Source: an uncultured Lachnospiraceae bacterium (GTDB taxonomy: Bacteria; Bacillota; Clostridia; Lachnospirales; Lachnospiraceae). Taken from it: DNA of 12,583 nucleotides. Below, piece after piece: positions 1-7,700 of the stretch; within the stretch, counting starts at the first letter, position 1; each line of letters begins with the position of its first letter. Made by a program: the position numbers and the translations under genes. The stretch is from NCBI GenBank assembly GCA_948438565.1, contig CAOJLW010000040.1:1-12583 (forward strand), read 5' to 3'. The notes under the pieces were generated by a model. The model ran no database searches. It was given only the letters and a program-made list of their open reading frames with translations, and was not told the DNA's origin.

Positions 1-409
1 AAAGCTCCCTCATTTTATTGCCGTTTGCATCAAGCCAATATTTATAAATGCTGACGCGGACATATTGATGAATCGTCCCACTATTTAAAATGGATAATTT
101 CTCCGCATATTTTTTGCCGGGTTTTAAGCTTTCACCCTCCGGCAGCATATTTGTCAAAAGCGCGCCCGTCTGTTCATTCCAACTCCCGTCCGATGAACTG
201 GTATAATCACGCCAGGAGATATTATTTCCATTTTCCACCAGCGTGACGCCGATATTATACATCTGTACACGGGACGAATACGTCTCCGAATAATAGGTCA
301 AAGCCGCCTGCGCGCCGCCAATCGATGAGAATAACAGCAGTAAGACCGCCAAACCAAATGCGGCAAAGGATACTTTGGGAGATGCGATGCATTTTCTGAT
401 TTTTTCCAT
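1..409 (-). CDS. TasA/SipW-cognate type secreted protein, C-terminus cut off by window edge
   Basis: The reading frame is open from ATG at 409-407 to the left edge, giving 136 residues with no stop, so the 3' end lies outside the window. The N-terminus has a basic start (MEKIRKCIASPK), a hydrophobic stretch at about residues 15-30 (FAAFGLAVLLLLF) and a junction reading GGAQAALTYYSETYSS. This hydrophobic-core plus (A/T)-x-(A/T)-Y-(F/Y)-(T/S) pattern is typical of the SipW-dependent signal peptides of TasA and camelysin relatives. The exported part looks beta-rich (YNIGVTLVENG). An AAGGAGG lies 9 nt before the ATG, and the start overlaps the stop of the preceding gene by one base (TGATG), so translation is probably coupled. 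Likely role: a secreted or matrix fibre protein of the pilus operon. The family call is by resemblance only. Confidence 0.7.
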   Translation of the reverse strand, partial: MEKIRKCIASPKVSFAAFGLAVLLLLFSSIGGAQAALTYYSETYSSRVQMYNIGVTLVENGNNISWRDYTSSSDGSWNEQTGALLTNMLPEGESLKPGKKYAEKLSILNSGTIHQYVRVSIYKYWLDANGNKMREL

Positions 410-921
410 CACGCAGCGCCTCCTTTCACGGTACCGGAATCCAGCTTCTGAGTCCAATCTGCATAAGGCGTTCCATCCTCCTTATACAAAACCGGCGTGC
501 TCTCATAAATAACCGCTACATGAAAGCTATCCGCATCCTCCACATCTTCCGGGACATTCTCAATTTTAATTAACAGCTCCTCCGTGGCGCCGCCTCCGTA
601 TACAATATCGCTGTAATAATAATATCCGTCTCCGCCAGGCGTCCATTTCCCGTTTGTATCGCTAAACACAAGCGAATATGCGCTGCCACAGAAAGCCTTG
701 ACCCGAATATATACCGGTTCGGAATCACTGGCGCTGGTAATGGATATATGCTTGGTCCAGGCAGAAAAATCCTCCTCTACCGTCGTTTTATCTCCAAGCG
801 AAATCGTATATCCGCCCTTGGCTTCCGTATATGTTGTAAAATACGCCCATGCGCCGTCTATCGCTGCCGTAAGAATCAGGATAATCGCAAGAGCAGTCAG
901 AAACACAGTCTTTTTTTTCAT
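409..921 (-). CDS. small secreted TasA-like protein
   Basis: A 170-residue protein. Residues 1-26 form a signal segment (MKKKTVFLTALAIILILTAA, then IDGAWAYFTTYTEAK). The AYFTTYTEAK junction matches the SipW-cognate signal class found on TasA and camelysin proteins. The rest is a single beta-rich domain of about 140 residues (SEPVYIRVKAFCGSAYSLVF, VAVIYESTPVLY). It has no sorting signal and no C-terminal membrane helix, so it is released or incorporated non-covalently. The upstream gene's TAA overlaps this gene's SD (TAAGGAGG), 9 nt before the ATG, and this gene's stop overlaps the next ATG, so the last three genes form a tightly coupled block. In Bacillus, TasA forms biofilm matrix fibres; extending that role to this protein is inference. 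Its domain is more divergent than its signal peptide. Confidence 0.75.
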   Translation of the reverse strand: MKKKTVFLTALAIILILTAAIDGAWAYFTTYTEAKGGYTISLGDKTTVEEDFSAWTKHISITSASDSEPVYIRVKAFCGSAYSLVFSDTNGKWTPGGDGYYYYSDIVYGGGATEELLIKIENVPEDVEDADSFHVAVIYESTPVLYKEDGTPYADWTQKLDSGTVKGGAA

Positions 922-935
922 TTCATCCGGCCTCC

Positions 936-2000
936 TTACTCCTCATCCGTAATTTTGGTCCAACCCCATCCGGATCCGGCCTTATAATCAAATTGATTGA
1001 TAATCGCGCCGCCGCCTTTATTGGTCTCATTATAATGGTTTACAAAAGAAACGTTTGCAATGCTGTCCGCTTCTATTACAGCCGTCTGCCCTTCCGTAAT
1101 CTCCGGCGTATAAACCGCGCCGGAATATACTTCTGTTACGGTTACCACTGCGCCAACCGGAATCTTTTCTATCAAGGTCTTTTTTTGCCCCGGCGCGGTA
1201 AAAGACATGGATACCACATCGCTGTATACCGTCTGTTCGCCCAGCTTTGCCTCTACGGCAAACACAAATGTGGCCGGATCTTTTGTCTCAAAACTGGAAA
1301 GCGTTTTTGTAATCTCAAGCGATCCATAGCGCAGATCCCGTTCCAGCTTTAATACCGCCGTCATATCGTAAATCCAGTCTCCGTCCCCTGCGGTATGAAT
1401 TGTTCCGTCTGCATCCGCTTCTTTAGCAGGCAAAGATATCAGCGCCGGAGCTATCGTATAGATATATTCCGTGGAACGTGCAATCGTAGCCATCGACGCA
1501 TTCCCGGCCTCATCCTGCGACGTCACGACATAATCTTCGATACCTTTTCCTCTGGCTACCGCAAGATAAAGACCGCATTCTAAATTTTCTGCGGTTTCGC
1601 TGACCGGCTGATCTTTTATTTTCGGCGTCCCTCCATTTAAGGCAATCGCCGCCGCTTTCTGAGAAAGCGCTTTCCATTCCTCGTTATCCGGCTGCCCGGA
1701 AAGCGAGAGTTCTTGATATTCCTGCAAAAACTCATATGTATACGTATCGTAGCCATTGACCGGTATCGCTTTCGCCACCTGATATAAGTCCACTACAACG
1801 TCTGCCTTTGCCAAATCTTCTGCAAATTCTCCGCCTCCCGGATTGACTTTCAGGGAACAGGACTGATCAAAATCAACTGCCCGTGCCGTTCCGTCTAAGG
1901 CGGGCGTCACTGCCAAGCCACATACCAGTAAAAATGCTAACAGCGGACATAGCGCGCGTCCGGCAAATCCCTTTTTTTGATTTTTAAATTTTATTTTCAT
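936..2000 (-). CDS. secreted CnaB-domain pilus-associated protein without LPXTG signal
   Basis: A 354-residue exported protein. I start it at ATG 2000 because AGGGAGGAG lies 6 nt upstream; the ATG at 2006 directly abuts that SD and would add only two residues. The signal peptide covers residues 1-42 (basic start, LLAFLLVCGLAVTPAL, cleavage near ARA). Residues about 45-190 resemble the N-terminal domain of sortase pilins (KADVVVDLYQVAKA, LECGLYLAVARG). Residues about 225-325 form a CnaB-like fold with what look like isopeptide residues: Lys232 in ITKT, Glu290 in VTVTEVYSG and Asn321 in VSFVNHYNE. The C-terminus (GSGWGWTKITDEE) has neither LPXTG nor a hydrophobic helix, which is odd for a gene next to a pilin sortase. 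It lies 18 nt downstream of the sortase gene, in the same operon. It could be a secreted or non-covalently held accessory subunit. Confidence 0.8.
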   Translation of the reverse strand: MKIKFKNQKKGFAGRALCPLLAFLLVCGLAVTPALDGTARAVDFDQSCSLKVNPGGGEFAEDLAKADVVVDLYQVAKAIPVNGYDTYTYEFLQEYQELSLSGQPDNEEWKALSQKAAAIALNGGTPKIKDQPVSETAENLECGLYLAVARGKGIEDYVVTSQDEAGNASMATIARSTEYIYTIAPALISLPAKEADADGTIHTAGDGDWIYDMTAVLKLERDLRYGSLEITKTLSSFETKDPATFVFAVEAKLGEQTVYSDVVSMSFTAPGQKKTLIEKIPVGAVVTVTEVYSGAVYTPEITEGQTAVIEADSIANVSFVNHYNETNKGGGAIINQFDYKAGSGWGWTKITDEE

Positions 2001-2018
2001 AGGCATCTCCTCCCTGTC

Positions 2019-2900
2019 CTATTTGGAGTATTTACTGATTTCTTCCAACAGCTCCTTCTCCGATTTCTTTGGCCCTTTCCTGCGATAATAGATCAACATC
2101 ACAAGCAGCATCAAAAACAGCAGCGGTATCCCAACTGCCGGGATTACGATATAGGTTGGTATCCGGACTGCATCCGCAACAACGGCCACTTCTCCGTTTA
2201 TATTTTCGATCCGGCTTCCACGGACCAACATACGGTGCGTATTGACGCCATATGGCGTACAGGTTACGAGCGTGCAGTAATCTTTGTCGTCTACAATCGC
2301 AAGTTCCTCCGTCTCTTCCGGCAGCACAATTCGAATCTGGTCGATTTGGTAGGTAATGGTCTGATCTAAAACGGTAACGGTAAAGACGTCCCCTTCTGTC
2401 AATTTATCCAAATCGGTAAAGAGAGCCGCGCTTGGCAGGCCGCGATGGCCAGAAAGAATGCAGTGCGTCCGCACTCCGCCTACCGGAAAGGACGAACCCG
2501 CGATATGTCCGATGGCGATTTGCAGCACCGTCTCCTCTGTGCCGTGATAGACCGGCAGATTGACGTTAATCGACGGGATCTGAATATATCCCATAATGCC
2601 TGTGCCGGAAATATCCAGAATGCTTTCATACGTTGCATACTGCTCATCCGAAACGGTAAAATTGGCTCCATTGGGAAGCGACTCATTGTACTGTCTGGCT
2701 GTTTCCAAAATCTCTTCTTTTTCCTCTTCGGTCAGTTCCTCCACCGCTTCCACATAGCTTGCAATCGCACGTGTCGCGTGCATGGAGTTCCACCAATCGC
2801 TGACGGATGGGTATAGCATGACAGAAATGCCTGCCAACAGGATTACAACCAAGATCACGGTTGAAATCGAAACGCGTTTTTTACGCTTTTTTGCTTTCAT
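2019..2900 (-). CDS. class C (pilin-polymerising) sortase
   Basis: Joins pilin subunits by cleaving LPXTG-type motifs between Thr and Gly and transferring them to a lysine of the next subunit at the outer membrane face. Numbered from the chosen start (293 residues), the catalytic set is His152 (SGHRGLPSA), Cys214 (TLVTC) and Arg223 (NTHRMLVRG). Membrane helices at about 13-30 and 250-272 give the two-helix layout of class C enzymes. The sequence LPVYHGT and TPYGVNTHRMLVRG are class C hallmarks. The usual DP(F/W/Y) lid motif is not visible; the corresponding region reads FTVSDEQYATYES. The start is chosen at ATG 2900, preceded by GTGGGG 6 nt upstream; the in-frame ATG at 2918 adds six residues but has no SD. 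The gene lies downstream of its presumed substrates and only one sortase is present, so final wall anchoring probably needs a housekeeping sortase elsewhere. Confidence 0.93.
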   Translation of the reverse strand: MKAKKRKKRVSISTVILVVILLAGISVMLYPSVSDWWNSMHATRAIASYVEAVEELTEEEKEEILETARQYNESLPNGANFTVSDEQYATYESILDISGTGIMGYIQIPSINVNLPVYHGTEETVLQIAIGHIAGSSFPVGGVRTHCILSGHRGLPSAALFTDLDKLTEGDVFTVTVLDQTITYQIDQIRIVLPEETEELAIVDDKDYCTLVTCTPYGVNTHRMLVRGSRIENINGEVAVVADAVRIPTYIVIPAVGIPLLFLMLLVMLIYYRRKGPKKSEKELLEEISKYSK

Positions 2901-3030
2901 AGGTTTCCCCACAATCATATGTCAATGGATGCTATTTTCAGGCGGCATCCCACTGCCTGCTGACGTTGGCCGGAATCCGATCCGTTGCTCGCCGCACACC
3001 ACGGGAAGGTGTCAGCCTGCGCGGCAAAAT

Positions 3031-3057
3031 CCGGGGGACGGGACGCCCCGTCCCCGG
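3031..3057 (-). terminator. GC-rich hairpin between pilin and sortase genes, possible attenuator
   Basis: An 11-bp stem with one bulged G: 3031-3042 pairs with 3047-3057 around the loop ACGC. Read in the direction of transcription it begins about 19 nt after the pilin stop codon and is followed by ATTTTG, a short T run. A partial terminator or an mRNA 3' stabiliser would leave much pilin mRNA and little sortase mRNA. The rest of the gap (2901-3076) holds two smaller potential hairpins, CAGGC/GCCTG (2939-2959) and ACACC/GGTGT (2996-3012), and no convincing gene. Whether it terminates is inference, since the T run is weak. Confidence 0.5.
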
Positions 3058-3076
3058 AAAAGATAAGCATTATGTA

Positions 3077-4642
3077 TTACACTTCACGGCTCATGCGTTT
3101 TTTCGTGATTAACAAAACGCCAGCGCCTACTGCCAACAAACCGCCTACTACGTAGAAAATTGTCGTACCGATGCCACCGGTGCTTGGCAGAAGAGAACCA
3201 AACCTGTTGACAACATCTGTGGTCAGGGATCCATCCCCGGTATCCGTTGTAAAATTCAGAACCTGGTCAGCCGGATCTGTAATCTCATTTCCTTCTTTAT
3301 CAAAATATTTCACTGTCAGGCTTGTTAATTTTGGATCGTCAGAATCAGCGTCATGCTCTGCAATTACGCTAAAATACTGATCTTCCATTGTGTTATAGCC
3401 GTCCGGCGTCGTGGACTCGATTAATTTGTAATCGCCGTCGTCAATACCGGTAAAATTCAATGTATAAGAGCCATCCTCTGTTTTCAGAGCAGGTACATTG
3501 ACCATACCTTCGATATCTTCATAAACACCGTCCGCATTTTTCTTTTGCAGGGTAAAAGCTGCTCCCTCTAACGGTCTCTGGTTTTCATTTACTTTATTGA
3601 TCACTACTTTAAATGTGAATACAACAACCGTATCATCCGGCGTCGTACCAGTGCTGCCATCCCCGTCGCCATTTGGATCATTGGAGAATTCCAGATTCAC
3701 CTTATTGTCATTTCCTACGCCGCCAGTTACTGCGGAATCATTTAATGTAGCAGTATAAGTAACAACAACTTGTGTATCCGGCGTAATCGTCACGCCTGCA
3801 ATCGCCTTTAAATTATCGCAGCCAATCGTCAATTGTCCATCAGTATGTGTAATTGTAAAAGCATCCGTTACATCCTGATCTCCAATCTTAACAACTGCAT
3901 TATTGTCATAGCTTAAGCCAGCCGATAATGTATCATGGAAAACATAGTTGTAGGTCTTATATTCATCAATGTTGCCAGGCATTGTTCCGGTCAGGGTAAA
4001 TGGAACGTGATCGCCGATATCGTAATCAGCGGAATCCTGCATATCGCCTGCTTCCGTATCTTCAGAATCGTTGATATCCTGTACTTTCTTGGTAACGGTA
4101 GGAACGGATGACTTTGCTGTTACAGTCAGATCTCTGCCGGCAACGCTTAAAATATAACGTGTGTAAGCGTCTTCTGTTCCTGCCTCTAAAGAATCCTCTG
4201 CTTCCTTAATGAAATAGTAGCCATCGCTCAGATCCGTAAATATAGCCTGATGATTTTCGTCACTTGTAACAGTTGCTTTTGTGCCGGTCAATACAGCTGC
4301 AATCGCCTGTGCAAATGCTTTTGCATCGTCTGCTTCATTAGCCGTGCCGCTTAATGCTTCCGCTAATTTTGCAGCGTCATCTTTCTTTGCCAAATCATAA
4401 GTTACCTCTTTAAATGTAAAGGTTCCGCTTTCCGCAACGCCGGTACCCCAATCTACATTAAAGAGTTTCTGAGCGGTAGCGTCATATTCACCGCTAAAAA
4501 TCTGGAATGCCTCATATGTATGCGCTTCCGTAGAACCGTCCGCATCCGTAATTGTAATCGAATGCGCAAATGCCGGCATGGCCATAGCCATCACCATTAC
4601 CAGAGCCACAACTAGGCTCAAAAGTTTTTTCATGTGTTTCAT
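3077..4642 (-). CDS. LPXTG backbone (major) pilin with isopeptide domains
   Basis: The likely shaft subunit of a sortase-assembled pilus. I start it at ATG 4642 (521 residues) because AAGGAG lies 7 nt upstream; upstream in-frame ATGs at 4648 and 4672 are too close to, or lie before, that SD. The signal peptide covers about residues 1-26 (KKLLSLVVALVMVMAMAMPAFA). A first domain (about 27-180) ends with LTVTAKSSVPTVTKKVQD; Lys177 there occupies the place of the pilin-motif lysine and is a candidate linkage site, although the classic YPK is absent. A D2-type isopeptide domain follows (about 185-325, with YNYVFHDTLSAGLSYD and NKVNLEFSND). A SpaA/CnaB-type domain (about 342-470) has the E-box YKLIESTTPDGY at 405-416. 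LPSTG is at 485-489, followed by a hydrophobic helix and the tail KKRMSREV. It sits between tip adhesin and sortase, as in known pilus islands. Confidence 0.93.
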   Translation of the reverse strand: MKHMKKLLSLVVALVMVMAMAMPAFAHSITITDADGSTEAHTYEAFQIFSGEYDATAQKLFNVDWGTGVAESGTFTFKEVTYDLAKKDDAAKLAEALSGTANEADDAKAFAQAIAAVLTGTKATVTSDENHQAIFTDLSDGYYFIKEAEDSLEAGTEDAYTRYILSVAGRDLTVTAKSSVPTVTKKVQDINDSEDTEAGDMQDSADYDIGDHVPFTLTGTMPGNIDEYKTYNYVFHDTLSAGLSYDNNAVVKIGDQDVTDAFTITHTDGQLTIGCDNLKAIAGVTITPDTQVVVTYTATLNDSAVTGGVGNDNKVNLEFSNDPNGDGDGSTGTTPDDTVVVFTFKVVINKVNENQRPLEGAAFTLQKKNADGVYEDIEGMVNVPALKTEDGSYTLNFTGIDDGDYKLIESTTPDGYNTMEDQYFSVIAEHDADSDDPKLTSLTVKYFDKEGNEITDPADQVLNFTTDTGDGSLTTDVVNRFGSLLPSTGGIGTTIFYVVGGLLAVGAGVLLITKKRMSREV

Positions 4643-4670
4643 AATCATTCTCCTTTTCTTTTCTTTTTTC

Positions 4671-4698
4671 ATTTTAATTGTCTCTGTTTTACAAGCAA
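4671..4698 (-). promoter_or_regulatory. possible internal promoter in front of the major pilin
   Basis: On the minus strand TTGCTT (4698-4693) and TAAAAT (4676-4671) are separated by 16 nt. The -10 matches the consensus at 5 of 6 positions and the -35 at 3 of 6. Transcription would begin near 4664, about 20 nt before the chosen pilin ATG, leaving just the SD in the leader. An 88-nt gap (4643-4731) separates the adhesin and pilin genes, much wider than most gaps in this operon, which leaves room for it. AT-rich DNA gives such matches by chance, so this is tentative. Confidence 0.3.
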
Positions 4699-4731
4699 CC
4701 TGTTTTGTTCCATTCAGACTCCAGAGGAACG

Positions 4732-7700
4732 TTACACCCTCCTTTCTCTGAATTTTTTTCTATACAGAAAGCCTGCGCCGCATAATACGCCAAAAACGCC
4801 TGCTATTGTATATAAAATTGTGCCTATCCCACCGGTTTCCGGCAGTTCAAACGGTACTGCCGTATTGATATAGGTCACTTCGTCATCCCTATCCCAGTCG
4901 ATATCTCCGGATGCTTCCGAACCCTGGCCTTGCTGATTTCCAATCTGCGTTGAGGTTTCAAAGTTACGGTTTTCGGCTTCCGTAATCGTATACTTGGCGC
5001 CATTTGGCAGATTACGTATGACAATCGCATAATCCTTTTTTAAATAAAAGGAATCGCCGTCTTTGATACTGCCGCTATCAACCGCTACTTTATCTTGATC
5101 CATAATTTTATAAGAATAGTAATTGATCAAGGGTTTACCGTCCTTATCCGTCAGATGAATGGTAAATTCAAATTCTTCATCCGGCTGGACTTCGCCTTCT
5201 ACTTTCTTATTCACCGTCAGGGTATGTTTATAGTCCTTGTCAAAATAGTCCACTGGTACGGAACTTACGGATGGCAGCGTATACTGCATCCAGCAAGTGG
5301 AACCGGAAGCCCCACGCTCTGTATAAAAGAACTTTAACGTATGTGGACCGGCCTTTTTGATTCCGTTTGCGTTGGCTCCTTCGCCTTCTTTTGGAATCCA
5401 ATCCCATAAATCCACATATTCCCCTGCGGATGTATGCACGCCTCCGATATCACAGACCAAATGGCCGTCCAAATACACCCACATATCGTCGTCGCCAAAG
5501 AAATAGTAATTTAATGGACCGATATAATCCTGCGTCAATTCAAAATCAATGGAAAAGCTCATGCCAAAATAGCTGTTGTGATGGTTAATGTGGTCATCCG
5601 ATTCCGGCAGATTTATGGTACTTACGGTTCCCACCGATTTTCTCTTATCATTGCCTTCTAACTTCCCAAACTTCAAATCATGATCCGGCGTGCCAAACGT
5701 CTCGCTCGAAGCATCCATTGGCCAAAATTGATTCGTCCATTTAGAAAGACCGCTCCAGCTTTTTCCACCATACAGTTTATCCAGATCCTTGACATCGCTC
5801 CCATTTACAGAAGTCAAAGTATGCGTATCCCCGTCACGGTCAAAGGAAAGAGAAAAACCCGGTATAGCCGTCTTTCCAATCTGCGACGTATTCCGAAACA
5901 AATCCGGCGCCGCAACTTTAATCTGTGGATAACCGTCTGCGCTCAGCGTTTTTTCAACCAATCCAAACGAACACCCTCCATAGACCGTTTTGGTATTTGC
6001 CTGGTTAATATTAAAACCTCCGAGCTTATCATCATGTAATCCGGTCCCTCCAGTATTCCCGTTACCAAAACCATAGCGGGAGCCTGACTGGTATCCCTGA
6101 TAATTATCCAGATTGTTAATTCCCTGTGATTTGACATTAACGTATAGCGTTCCGTTCGAATTCCGATCTCCTATCTGGGTCAGCTTTTCATCCGCATATA
6201 CTTCCCCGTCCGTAATATCATAATCATAAAACGCCGCGTCACTGTTAAACCCTCCAGTTGACGGACTGGACACCAGACGAATGACCGTATCATCCTGAAC
6301 CCATATGGTTTCTTCATCGGCCGCAGCCTGATTGTTGGTAAATTTTATATTTTCAGGATTTTCATAAATATTCCAGTCATTCTCGTCAATGCTGTCCGGG
6401 TTTTTTCCTTTTTTCAACACCCACACAGCCGATATGTCATATTTGGATTTTCTCTCCCTAAATTTATTCACATTATCCAAAGCCGGATAATTCACAAAAC
6501 GAAATTTCTCCTCTGTATACATTTCCAACAGCTGCTTTTGATAAATAGGCACGTCAATCGACCAATCGACACCCTCCGCGTAGTGGATATTACCTTCTGT
6601 TCTGGCATAGATATACATCGTAGTCAGATTCAGCGCATTGTTTGGCAGCTTTCCCACGGTTCCGTCCCCCCGATTGGACGTATCAATTAATGGAATCTTT
6701 GCTGTATCTTTACTCGGCTCTTGCGTTGTCGTTTTTGAAGTTGCCATAATATTCATATTGGCATAATACTGTACCGTAAATTCCGGATTCAGCATTTCCA
6801 TGCCATAGACTGCCAGATGATTGCTCTTTAACGCAACCGTCATACTCTGTTTTAAAGTCTCCTCAGTCAAAACTATACTGTCCAATTCATGAATCTGCGC
6901 ATCCTCCAGCACTTCAACCGCCGCTACGGTAACCGCTTGATTTTCCTGGCCATCGGAAGATCCTTTCATATGCTCCAACACCGTTTCTCCCGGAGCAATT
7001 TCCACTGTAACTTTACATTCGGACAAATCCAGCTCTACATCCTGATAATACAGCGAATAAGATATCGTCTGCATCATCTGTGACACGTTCACCCCATCCA
7101 GCTCTTCGGTGTAATCCATCACCGCCTTATATTCTTCGGACGCCCGATCCAACGGTTTCATTTGAAAATTCAATGCATCTTTCACATCCGGCTGTTCTTC
7201 GGCATTTCCCCCACTCTGATTTGGATCGATTTCCCCAGTTTTGGCGCTTTCATCCGATGAATCCTGCATATTTTCCGTCTGTACTGCCGGATCCGACGTG
7301 TCGGCTTCTTGATTTTCCACCTTGTTCTCACTCTGTTCCGGCGTATTTATCAATTCATCCGCAATCTCTTCCTCTGTTGGAATCTGTGGAGATTCCATTT
7401 TATTTTCCGTATCCTGTTCTGCTGATTTTGCTCCTTCCACGCTTTCTTGCATTTCGCTTTCCGTACCCTGCACAGACGCTTCTTCGTCCGCTTCTTCGTC
7501 GTCCGCTTCCTCTTCTACAGGCGCAGAAGGCGTTTCGCTGTCTGCATCTGCGGAATTCTCCTGCTCCGGAAATTTTGCCCGTCCTTCCACATGAAAAGTA
7601 ACCTGAAATGCATTGTCTTTATATTCATAAACCTCATCCAAATCTATATGCTGCGGCTTTGGCTGCGCTTCTGATTCCGTTTCCGGCTCTGCTTTTGGTT

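Noticed and set aside
2901..2918. An upstream sortase start at ATG 2918, adding six residues.
   Set aside because: There is no SD before it, whereas GTGGGG lies 6 nt before ATG 2900. It remains possible but less likely.
7080..7674. Overlapping plus-strand ORFs of 75-173 codons opposite the adhesin's acidic linker.
   Set aside because: They are shadows of low-complexity Glu/Ser codons, with no credible SD and compositions that change with frame.
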